NCBI RefSeq assembly: GCF_047675955.1
Contig: NC_132904.1
Span: forward strand, 4,837,501-4,901,500
Reading direction: 5' to 3'
Origin: Chlorocebus sabaeus
Taxonomy: Eukaryota > Chordata > Mammalia > Primates > Cercopithecidae
DNA length: 64,000 nucleotides
Under the pieces are notes generated by a model that saw nothing but the letters and a program-made list of their open reading frames with translations, searched no databases and was not told the DNA's origin. Below are positions 24,077 through 33,200 of this stretch, piece after piece. Numbering within the stretch: position 1 is the first letter of the stretch; each line of letters opens with the position of its first letter. The translations under genes were made by a program, and so were the position numbers.

Positions 24077-25869
24077 GCTGCTGGACTGAGCTGGTTGCCT
24101 CCTGTTATTGTGTAGGCGACTCACTTTATCCCAACTTCTTGATACTTCGGCTTCTGGAGGTCATATTTCTCTAACATCTTCCAGAAAAGTCTTCAAGCTG
24201 CCTTAACCTTTTTTCCAGTCTACCTCTTACATTTTTTTCTCCTCTTCCTCAATACTAACATGAGTGTGGATCCAGCTTGTCCCCAAAGCTTGCCTTGCTT
24301 GGAAGCATCCCACGGTAAAGAATCTTCACCTATGCCTGTGATTTGTGGGCCTGGAGAAAACTATCCATCCTTGCAAATGTCTTCTGCTGAGATGCCTCAC
24401 ACGGAGACTGTCTCTCCTCTTCCTTCCTCCATGGATCTGCTTATTCAGGACAGCCCCGATTCTTCCACCAGTCCCAAAGGCAAACAACCTACTGCTGCAG
24501 AGAATAGTGCCACAAAAAAGGAAGACAAGGTCCCGGTCAAGAAACAGAAGGCCAGAACTGTGTTCTCTTCCGCCCAGCTGTGTGTACTCAATGATAGATT
24601 TCAGAGACAGAAATACCTCAGCCTGCAGCAGATGCAAGAACTTTCCAACATCCTGAACCTCAGTTACAAACAGGTGAAGACCTGGTTCCAGAATCAGAGA
24701 ATGAAATCTAAGAGGTGGCAGAAAAACAACTGGCCAAAGAATAGCAATGGTGTGACTCAGAAGGCCTCAGCACCTACCTACCCCAGCCCCTACTCTTCCT
24801 GCCACCAGGGATGCCTGGTAAACCCGACTGGGAACCTTCCGACATGGAGCAACCAGACCTGGAACAATTCATCCTGGAGCAACCAGACCCAGAACATCCA
24901 GTCCTGGAGCAACCACTCCTGGAACGCTCAGACCTGGTGCACCCAGTCCTGGAACAATCAGGCCTGGAACAGTCCCTTCTATAACTGTGGAGAGGAATCT
25001 CTGCAGTCCTGCTTGCAGTTCCAGCCAAATTCTCCTGCCAGTGACTTGGAGGCTGCCTTGGAAGCTGCTGGGGAAGGCCTTAATGTAATACAGCAGACGA
25101 CTAGGTATTTGAGTACTCCACAAACCATGGATTTATTCCTAAACTACTCCACGAACATGCAACCTGAAGATGTGTGAAGATGAGTGAAATTGATATTACT
25201 CAATTTCAGTCTGGGCACTGGCTGAACCTTCCTGTCCCTTCCCCGCCTCCCTGATAGGATTTTTCTCATTTGGAAACCACGTGTTCCGGTTTCCATTATG
25301 CCTATCCAGTCAGTTTGATGGAGGGTGGAGTATGGTTGGAGCCTAATCAGAGAGGTTTCTTTTTTTCCTATTAGATCTTCCTGGAGAAAAGACATTTTAA
25401 TAACTTTGGCTGCTAAGGACAACATGATAAAAGCTGTCTCTGGCTATAGAGAAGTAGATCTAATACTAGTTTGGATATCTTTACAGTTTAGAATCTAACC
25501 TCAAGAATAAGAAATACAAGTACAAATTAGTGTGATGAAGATATTCCTATTGTTTGGGATTGGGAGGCTTTGCTTATTTTTTAAAAACCATTGAGGTAAA
25601 GGGTTCAGCTGTAACATACTTAATTGATTTCCTCGCCCTCTTTGGCTCAGTTTTACTATATTCCCTGATTTGTTGGTTATGCTAATCTTTGTAGAAAGAG
25701 GTCTTGTCTTTGCTGCATCGTAATGACATTAGTACTACTTTAGTCGGTTTAAGTACAAATGAATCAAACAACTATTTTTCCTTGAGTTGATTTTACCCTG
25801 ATTTCACGTAGTGTTTCGATAAGTAAATATATGCTTAAACATAAAAAAAAAAACAAAAACAAAAAAAAA
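24077..25869 (+). mobile_element. LINE-1-mobilised processed NANOG cDNA (UTRs, ORF, poly-A tail)
   Basis: The insertion spans about 180 bp of NANOG 5'UTR (from GCTGCTGGACTGAGCTGG), the 918-bp ORF, about 670 bp of 3'UTR ending ...TGCTTAAACAT, and a 25-bp A-rich tail (25,845-25,869). It is flanked by perfect 15-bp direct repeats AACATTTTGGTGTAC at 24,062-24,076 and 25,870-25,884. The left boundary TT/AACATT resembles the L1 endonuclease preference TT/AAAA. Direct repeats, poly-A and intron loss together show L1-driven retrotransposition. The copy is 5' complete or nearly so. Human NANOG has an Alu in its 3'UTR; this copy lacks it, joining TCCTGGAGAAAAG directly to ACATTTTAATAAC near 25,380-25,400. 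Confidence 0.95.
24260..25177 (+). CDS. Intact intronless NANOG retrocopy, 305 codons
   Basis: The frame encodes a full-length NANOG-like homeodomain protein of 305 residues, the same length as human NANOG, with no stop or frameshift. NANOG is a nuclear transcription factor maintaining pluripotency. Visible parts in order: the Ser/Thr/Pro-rich N-terminal region starting MSVDPACPQS; a complete homeodomain at about residues 95-154 with the recognition-helix core KQVKTWFQNQRMKSKRW; the tryptophan-repeat dimerisation segment at about 197-242, with eight Trp residues in five-residue steps; and the C-terminal activation region ending in MQPEDV. The four-exon parent is here one uninterrupted exon. 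It is flanked by parental 5'UTR and 3'UTR sequence, a 3' poly(A) tract and target-site duplications, so it is a processed copy and not NANOG itself. From memory of the human protein I count about 18 substitutions, including two Thr-to-Ala changes at the N-terminal edge of the homeodomain, one Leu-to-Pro and one Tyr-to-Cys. The start has A at -3. Protein production is unproven. Confidence 0.93.
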   Translation: MSVDPACPQSLPCLEASHGKESSPMPVICGPGENYPSLQMSSAEMPHTETVSPLPSSMDLLIQDSPDSSTSPKGKQPTAAENSATKKEDKVPVKKQKARTVFSSAQLCVLNDRFQRQKYLSLQQMQELSNILNLSYKQVKTWFQNQRMKSKRWQKNNWPKNSNGVTQKASAPTYPSPYSSCHQGCLVNPTGNLPTWSNQTWNNSSWSNQTQNIQSWSNHSWNAQTWCTQSWNNQAWNSPFYNCGEESLQSCLQFQPNSPASDLEAALEAAGEGLNVIQQTTRYLSTPQTMDLFLNYSTNMQPEDV

Positions 25870-25884
25870 AACATTTTGGTGTAC
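25870..25884 (+). repeat. Target-site duplication, right copy (NANOG retrocopy)
   Basis: AACATTTTGGTGTAC directly after the A-rich tail. It matches the left copy at all 15 positions. Confidence 0.95.
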
Positions 25885-25951
25885 TTGCTTTCACTCTTTT
25901 TATTCTTTTCCTTTTTTCTTTTCTGTCTTTTTGTTTGTTCTTTTGTTTTAT

Positions 25952-26232
25952 TTGAGATACGGTCTCGTTCTGTTGCCCAGGCTGGAGTGCAGTGGCACGA
26001 TCACGGTTCATGGCAGGCTCAACTTCCTGAGAACAAGCAATCATCTTGCCTCAGCCTCCCGAGTAGCTGGGACGACAGGTGCACACTCCCGCACCTGGCT
26101 ATTTTTTTTCTATTTTTTGGAGAGATGGGGTCTCACTGTTACCTAGCTTGGTCTTGAGCTCTGAGCTCAAGCAGTCCTTCCACCTTGGCCTCCCAAAGTG
26201 TTGGATTATACGTGTGAGTCACCTCATCTGGC
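25952..26232 (-). mobile_element. Alu just downstream of the NANOG retrocopy
   Basis: Lies outside the retrocopy's right target-site duplication, so it is not part of the NANOG 3'UTR. Confidence 0.9.
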
Positions 26233-26318
26233 TACTTCCATTCTTTTAAAGTAGTGTTTGGTGTGATTGAAATTCTAGTATATGTAGAGTTATTTTTTTT
26301 TCTTTTTCTTTCTTTTTA

Positions 26319-26399
26319 TGTTTTTGAGATGAGATTTCACTCTGTTGCCCTGGCCTAGCTGCCGGGAAGTGGCATGATCATAGCTCACTGCAGCCTCAG
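26319..26399 (-). mobile_element. Alu fragment
   Basis: About 80 bp from the tail end. Confidence 0.75.
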
Positions 26400-26682
26400 A
26401 TAGAGGGCTTCTTTTTTCTTTTCCTTGAAATATCATGAGCATTTTACATGATGTGATGTTTGTTGAAATATTATTTGTAATGGTTGCTTAGGAGTCTTCA
26501 ACATGAATATCCTACAATCATGTCATAATTCTACCATTTTGTCAATGTAAGCTGCTTTCCTTGCCTTGACTTTCACAAACTGTGTTGCACTGAACACCAC
26601 TGTACATAATATTTTTACTTGTCTTTGATTATTTCCTAGAGATGAAGACTTAGAAGTGAAATGACTAGGTCAAGGGGCGAAA

Positions 26683-26969
26683 AACTTTTATTTTAGTTTT
26701 GAGACAGAGTCTCGTTCTGTCGCCCAGTGTGGAGTGGGGTGGCACGATCTCGGCTCACTGCAACTTCCACCTCCCAGGTTCAAGCAATTCTCCTGCCTCA
26801 GCCTCCAGAATAGCTGAGACTACAGGCGCATGCCACTATACCTGGCTAATTTTTGTTTTTTGAAGTTTCACTGTTTGGCCAGGCTGATCTGCAACTCGTG
26901 ACCTCAGGTGATCCATCTGCTTTGACTTCCCAAAGTGTTAGGATTACAGGAGTGACCCACCACACCCAG
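26683..26969 (-). mobile_element. Alu
   Basis: GAGACAGAGTCTCGTTCTGT to CACACCCAGC. Confidence 0.9.
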
Positions 26970-27129
26970 CTAGTAAAAACAAACAACAACAACAAAAAAA
27001 CCATATATATATATAAATGCCCTTCCTATGTTTTTGAACTGCCTGACCAAGAAGTGTCTTAAATTTATGCACTTGTGCTCAATAAAAGTATCTTTTAATT
27101 CTAAAAAAAGAGAAAAAGAACTTAAACTA

Positions 27130-27419
27130 TTTTTTTTTTGAAACGAGTCTCGCTCTGTTGCCCAGGCTGGAGTGCAGTGGACGGATCTCAGCTCACTGCA
27201 AGCTCCGCCTCCCGGGTTCACGCCATTCTCCTGCCTCAGCCTCCCGAGTAGCTGGGACTACAGGCGCCCGCCACCTCGCCCGGCTAGTTTTTTGTATTTT
27301 TTAGTAGAGACGGGATTTCACCGTGTTAGCCAGGATGGCCTCGATCTCCTGACCTTGTGATCTGCCCATCTCGGCCTCCAAAAGTGCTGGGATTACAGGC
27401 TTGAGCCACCGCGCCCGGC
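27130..27419 (-). mobile_element. AluY, Old World monkey (YRa-like) type
   Basis: Carries AGTGGACGGATCTCAGCTC, CGGCTAGTTTTTTGTATTTT and AGGCTTGAGCCACCGC, variants I associate with cercopithecid AluYRa. Low divergence. Confidence 0.85.
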
Positions 27420-27838
27420 AAACTTAAACTATTTTAAAAGGTAAAAAAATGCATCTCATTATTCTTTCTGAGCATTGTTTTGGTTACTAGTAAGGCTGCG
27501 TCTGCTTTTCCTGATAAGCCAGCTGTTGTTCTTTCTGTGAAGAATGTTTCAAGTCTTTTTTTTTCCCCCATTAGGATGTATTTATTTCTTATCCATCTAA
27601 ATAAACTCTTTACCAGAAATATTATTTCTTTAGTTACAATATTTATGACAAATATTTCCCCATATTGTTCTTTAACTTTAAATTGTGTTTATTATCACTT
27701 TTGGTACACACAAGTTTGCATTTTCACATAGTAAAATGTTGGTTTTGCTTGCGGAGAATTCCTTCATGACTTTTACATGTTAAAAAAGCATCTTCATACT
27801 CGTCTGAATGTTCCACCTAGATTTTTTTAATGTACTTT
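27420..27838 (-). mobile_element. AT-rich sequence, probable old L1 fragment
   Basis: AT-rich, no gene. It leads into more clearly L1-like sequence at 28,456. Assigned by context and composition. Confidence 0.35.
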
Positions 27839-28131
27839 ATTATTTATTTATTTATTTAGAGACGGAGTCTCGCTCTGTCGCCCAGGCTGGAGTGCAGTAG
27901 CGCGATCTCAGCTCACTGTAAGCCCCACCTCCCGGGTTCACGCCATTCTCCTGCCCCAGCCTCCCCAGTAACTGGGACTACAGGCATGCATCACCACGGA
28001 AGGCTAATTTTTTTTTTTTTTTTTTGTATTTTTTAGTAGAGATGGGGTTTCACCATGTCAGCCAGGATAGTCTCAATCTCATGACCTTGTGATCTGCCCA
28101 CCTCGGCTTCCCAAAGTGCTGGGATTACAGG
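27839..28131 (-). mobile_element. AluY-like, 5' end missing
   Basis: (TTTA)n tail; body ends GGATTACAGGCAC. Confidence 0.88.
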
Positions 28132-28142
28132 CACAATGTGCT

Positions 28143-28455
28143 TTATTTATTTATTTATTTATTCATTTATTTATTTATTTAGAGACAGTGTTTCACTCTT
28201 GTTCCCTAGGCTGGGGTGCACTGGAGCGATCTCTGCTCACTGCAACCTCTGTCTCCCGGGTTCTCCTGCCTCAGCCTCCTGAGTAGCTGGGACTACAGTC
28301 ATGTGCCACCACGCCCAGCTAATTTTGTATTTTTAGTAGAGACGGGGTTTCTCCATGTTGGTCATGCTGGACTCGAACTCCCTACCCCTGGTGATCCGCC
28401 TACCTCGGCCTCACAAAGTGCTGGGATTACAGGCGTGAGCCACCATGCCCCGCCA
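28143..28455 (-). mobile_element. Alu
   Basis: Second Alu in the same orientation behind a (TTTA)n tract. Confidence 0.9.
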
Positions 28456-29350
28456 ATGTGCTTCATTTTTTTAAGTTAACTCTTTAATTCATCTGGAATT
28501 ATTTTGATGAATGGTGTGAGGCATAAATGGAACCAAGGTTTTCCCAAACAACCAATTTTCCATTATAGTTATTAATTAATACTCCCTTTCCCCGATTAAT
28601 TTGTGATTCTTCTTTTTATCACATGAGAAGGCTTTACATCTATGAGAGTCCATTGTCTGGGCCATTCACTTTATTTCATTGGTCTGTCTCTTCTTGAAGC
28701 AACATACCACTATATTTGTATTGTCACTTTATCTTTTCATATCTCATGTGAAAATCATTCTTTTTTTAAAAAAAATCTCAGTTGTTTTTATTAGTTTATT
28801 CATACGGATGAAAAAGTTTAGGATTTTGACACATTTTACCAGATCTCATGGAATTTTCTTTGGTATTGCACTTGTCCAGTTTTCCAATCCTCAGTCACAG
28901 TAGAGCTGTAGTTTTCTTTATATGGGTCCTGCTCAAATTGTTAGAAATTCCTATTTCTAAGAAATATATTATGACTATCATAAGACGATTTTCCCATCAC
29001 CATCCCTGCTCAGGTTACTACCAATTTTTGTTGGAATAACAGAAACTGATTTTTTCCCTATTCATCATACACATAGCTACTTGCTGCGATTATGGATTCT
29101 AAGAATGTCTTAGGTAACTATTTGGGTTTTCTAGGTGGGCCATCACATCTGCAAATAGTAGTATTTCTGCCTTTTTTTTTTTTTGGTATTTGCACTTCTT
29201 GCTTCATGTTTTACTGCATTGGCCAGGGCTGACAGAAAGATGTTCAGTGGTCACGTGAGGTTTTACTACTGACTTTATTAGGAATGCTTTTGGTGTTTCT
29301 CATCTGAGTTCCGTGGTCGCTTGGAGTTTGAAATCGCTTTTTAAAAATCG
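28456..29350 (-). mobile_element. Old L1 fragment (ORF2/3' region, minus strand)
   Basis: The plus strand reads like the complement of L1 ORF2: TTTAATTCATCTGGAATTAT, GAATGGTGTGAGGCATAAAT, then ATTGGTCTGTCTCTTCTTG, TTTTCTAGGTGGGCCATCAC with ATCTGCAAATAGTAG, and CATTGGCCAGGGCTGACAG. It is heavily decayed. Confidence 0.65.
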
Positions 29351-29490
29351 TGTTCAGACAGCACATCTCATGGAAATGACAAATATGAGAATTAAAACCG
29401 ACAAATTTCCCCCCAAAATCCCACATGCAGAGCCTCCTGGCCCGGAGCCTCTTGAGGCGTCGGTTCTTTGATGACTTCCTATTTCTTTTC

Positions 29491-29782
29491 CTTTTTTTTT
29501 TTTTGACGTTGTCTCGCTCTGTCGCCAGGCTGCAGTGCAGTGGCGCGATCTCGGCTCACTGCAACCTCCGCCTCCCGGGTTCAAGCGATTCTCCTGCCTC
29601 AGCCTCCCGAGTAGCTGGAATTACAGGCGCCGCCCACCATGCACAGCTAATTTTTGTATTTTTAGTAAAGACGAGGTTTCACCATGTTGGCCAGGCTGGT
29701 CTGGAACTCCCGACCTCAGGTGATCCGCCCACCTCGGCCTCCCAAAGTTCTGGGATTACAGGCGTGAGCTACCGCGCCCAGC
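29491..29782 (-). mobile_element. AluS-like next to the LTO1 promoter
   Basis: Ends about 90 bp before the CpG island begins. Confidence 0.9.
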
Positions 29783-29993
29783 TGATGACTCTCCATTTCT
29801 TCCTTGGTTCTTTCGGAGTCACTTTGGGAAATTCGGTTCCATCTGCGGTGGTAAAATACAGGTCGGGTCTCCCCGCACGCGGCCAATGGACGCTCCCAGC
29901 GCTGACAGACAGGCCCATTGCCGGAGCGGGGCAGGGCGGAGGGACCCCAGGGCGGGGCTTCATTCGAGCCCAGCCCCGCCCACCGCCGCAGCC

Positions 29994-30003
29994 GCGCATG
30001 CGC
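29994..30003. promoter_or_regulatory. NRF1 motif
   Basis: GCGCATGCGC, the full palindromic NRF1 consensus, 183 bp before the LTO1 ATG. Confidence 0.7.
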
Positions 30004-30069
30004 CATGTGCCGGCCGCTTTGGACCCTCCCGCGTGCCGTTCTTACCCGGCCTGCCCCGCGCTGCCGCTT

Positions 30070-30077
30070 CCGGAAGT
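30070..30077 (+). promoter_or_regulatory. ETS/GABPA motif
   Basis: CCGGAAGT within a TTCCGGAA palindrome, about 110 bp before the LTO1 ATG. Confidence 0.65.
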
Positions 30078-30185
30078 GGATCTTGTCTCCTCCCAAGCGG
30101 AGCATTTGTGCCTGAACCTCCCGGGACTGCGACGGCATCGCAGTGCTGCAGAATCCCGGGGGCCAAGGGCGCGCTGCTTGCCGCT

Positions 30186-30235
30186 ATGGCTGGCACTCAG
30201 GATATATTCGATTCCATCGTGATGGCGGATGAGAG
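30186..30235 (+). CDS. LTO1: LTO1 coding exon 1
   Basis: Encodes MAGTQDIFDSIVMADE plus two bases of the next codon. The donor is AG|GTGGGT. It lies inside the promoter CpG island. Confidence 0.95.
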
Positions 30236-33200
30236 GTGGGTGGCGAGGCCAGGCCCGTACCCCGCCCTGTCTGGTCCTCTCCCAGCAGATTCCTCGCCGG
30301 CTGAGGCCCAGGGCGGCTGCTGGAGCCTGGCGTCCCTTGGGCGTGCGCATTGGGGAGCGCCTGGTGGCCGTGGACGCAGGACAAGTGTGGGCCTGAGGCT
30401 CTGGTCCTTCTCTCCTCGCCCTCTCCGGCGGGGCACGTGCCCAGCTGCTCTTCCAGACCCGCCTTCCCTGTCAGGACTGCCCCAAGCATCTGCTCAGCCT
30501 GGTGGTTCCCCTCCTCCGAGGCCCCCCCGTCCTCTGGGAGGACAGACTTTGCCATCTGGGAGCTGCCTCTTTTTCTGGTTCCTTAACCATAGGACATACG
30601 GCAGTATTCATGGATGTGCTGATAGATGTGCCCGACCACACCCCTTTCCCTCCAGAGCCCCTGGGGAGCCCCTCGTGCTGCGACAGTGGGGGAACTGTGA
30701 GTTGCCTCCTGGCTGACTTCCAGTGCCCGGTCCACAGGACACGTCCGTAGATGTTAGTTAAGAAAGCGACCGAACATTTAGCAGTCAGTTGCTGACGTTT
30801 ATTTAGCTCTCGCTGTGAGTCAGATGCTGAGCTAAACGTTCCATCCTGGTTATCTACTTCAGCCCTACTTAGTAAGTGGATCCAATTAGTCTTCGGAATT
30901 TACAGACTAGGGGACACAGTCACTTTCCAGGGTCACATAACTGATAAGTGGGGAGCTATGCAGTCTGCTTCATGCAGTGCTGCAGCCCACTCCTTGCATC
31001 TTTGGTGACTGCAGGTTAAGATAGTGCCAGTTCCACTGTTGGGCCTCAGGGTCGGTGCTACTCCAGGTACCAGTGGGAGTACATTTTGTGGTGATCTGAT
31101 GCCATTTCTCTCTGTTGTCCTACCAATGTGATGTCAAACCCTGTGTATGTTGCAGTTTTTTGGAAGCAATTGACTTGGGCTAGTGCTACTTGAACACTCA
31201 AAGAACTTTGGCCCCCTAACTCTGGCTGCAAACCAGACTTACCTAGGAGACTTCGAAAAGTAGACTCCGGGCCAGGTGCGGTGGCTCACGCCTGTAATCC
31301 CAGCACTTTGGGATGCTGAGGTGGGCAGATCACCTGAGGTCGGGAGTTCGAGACTAGCCTGACCAACATGGAGAAACCCCGTCTCTACTAAAAATACAAA
31401 ATTAGCCGGGCATGGTGGCGCATGCCTGCACTGTAATCCCAGCTACTCGAGAGGCTGAGGCAGGAGAATTGTTTGAACCTGGGAGGTGAAGGTTGCCATG
31501 AGCTGAGATCATACCATTGCACTCCAGCCTGGGCAGCAAGAGCGAAACTCCGTCTCAAAAAAAAAAAAAAAAAAAAAGGCCGGGCGCGGTGGCTCAAGCC
31601 TGTAATCCCAGCACTTTGGGAGGCCGAGACGGGCGGATCACAAGGTCAAGAGATCGAGACCATCCTGGCTAACATGGTGAAACCCCGTCTCTACTAAAAA
31701 TACAAAAAAAAAAAACTAGCCGGGAGGCGGAGCTTGTAGTGAGCTGAGATCCGGCCACTGCACTCCAGCCTGGGCTGCAGAGCGAGACTCCGTCTCAAAT
31801 AAAAAAAAAAAAAGTCCGGGCGCGGTGGCTCACGCCTGTAATCCCAGCAGTTTGGGAGGCTGAGGCAGGCGGATCACGAGGTCAGGAGATCGAGGCTAAC
31901 ATGGTGAAACCCCGTCTCTACTAAAAATACAAAAAATTAGCCGGGTGTGGTGGCAGGTGCCTGTAGTCCCAGTTACTTCGGAGGCTGAGGCAGGAGAGCG
32001 TGAACCTGGGAGGCGGAGCTTGCAGTGAGCCTAGATTGCACCACTGCACTACAGCCTGGGCCACAGAGCAAGACTCCATCTCAAAAAAAAAAAAAAAAAA
32101 AAAGTAGATTCTGGGCCAGGTGTGGTGGCTCACACTTGTAATCCCAAGACTTTGAGAGGCCAAAGCTGGAGGATCGCTTGACCCCAGGAGTTTGAGGCTA
32201 TAGTGAGCTGTGATCATACTACTGTACTCCAGGCAGGGCAACAGAAACCCTGTCTCCAAAAAAAAAAAAAAAAAAAAAAAAAAAAGAAGAAAGAAAGAAA
32301 AATAGATTCCAGGGCCTCCTTACTCCAGACTTACCGAATCTCTGGGGGTGAGGCTTTTGAGTTAATATCTTTGAATTTTCCTTGTGTGTCTCCAGTACTC
32401 TTATCAGGTTTGGGAATCACTGATTTAGCCCTTTGTTGTAGATGAAGAAACTGGGCTACAGGAGATACAGTGACTTCCAGAGGAGACTAGGAAGTGATAT
32501 ATCTGGGACTGGAATCTGTGTCTTCTAACTTGAATTTTAGGCTTTTCCTTCTTACTCTGGCTTGTCTTACTGGGTCCGGGTAATATAAGAGAGAAAAATT
32601 TTTCTGGAAAAAGTATTCTTTCTTCTGTTGATTTGATGAAGCATGTTTCTTCTTCACAGGTTTCATGGGGAAGGGTATCGGGAAGGCTACGAAGAAGGCA
32701 GTAGTTTGGGTGTGATGGAAGGAAGGCAACATGGCACGCTGCATGGAGCCAAAATCGGGTCTGAGGTAAGTGGGAAGCCCCATCTGGAGATGAAACCTCT
32801 TCATTTACAGTTTATAATTTATTTGGATATTCAGTGTGATGGAGTAAGAATGTCAGGCCTTTTAAAATCAACAGTGCCTTGGCGTGGCGGCAGGCGCCTG
32901 TAGACCCAGCTACTCCGGATGCTGAGGCAGGAGAATGGCATGAACCCGGGAGGCGGAGCTTGCAGTGAGCCGAGATTGCGCCACTGCCGTCCAGCCTGGG
33001 TGACAGAGCGAGACTTCGTCTCCAAAAAAAAAAAAAAAAAAAAAAAAAAAGTCACAGTGCTGGATGAGTGCAGTGACTCACACCTGTAATCCCAGCACTT
33101 TGGGAGACTGAGGTGGGCGGATCACCTTGAGGTCAGGAGTTGGAGACCAGCCTGACCAACATGGTGAAACCCCGTCTCTACTAAAAATACAGAATTAGCT

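Larger units (their letters stand above)
29870..30185 (+). promoter_or_regulatory. LTO1: LTO1 CpG-island promoter
   Basis: A TATA-less, CpG-dense stretch just upstream of the start codon, continuing into exon 1. It contains a perfect NRF1 palindrome GCGCATGCGC at 29,994-30,003, GC boxes (GGGGCGGGGC type) near 29,930-29,960, and an ETS/GABP palindrome TTCCGGAAGT around 30,068-30,077. This architecture is typical of housekeeping promoters. Transcription is expected to start between about 30,020 and 30,120 (inference). Confidence 0.75.

Noticed and set aside
24326..25123. Antisense open frames inside the NANOG retrocopy
   Set aside because: Shadows of the sense coding sequence (Trp-repeat codons give Ser/Gly/Cys repeats on the reverse); no independent support.
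24077..25869. Parental NANOG locus
   Set aside because: No introns, poly-A tail and TSDs are present, and the neighbours are FGF19 and LTO1, not the SLC2A3/NANOGNB region of NANOG.
25952..26232. The NANOG 3'UTR Alu
   Set aside because: This Alu lies after the right target-site duplication, so it belongs to flanking DNA.
29425..30222. 265-codon open frame before LTO1
   Set aside because: It runs through an antisense Alu and the CpG promoter. The real LTO1 start is at 30,186 in another context.
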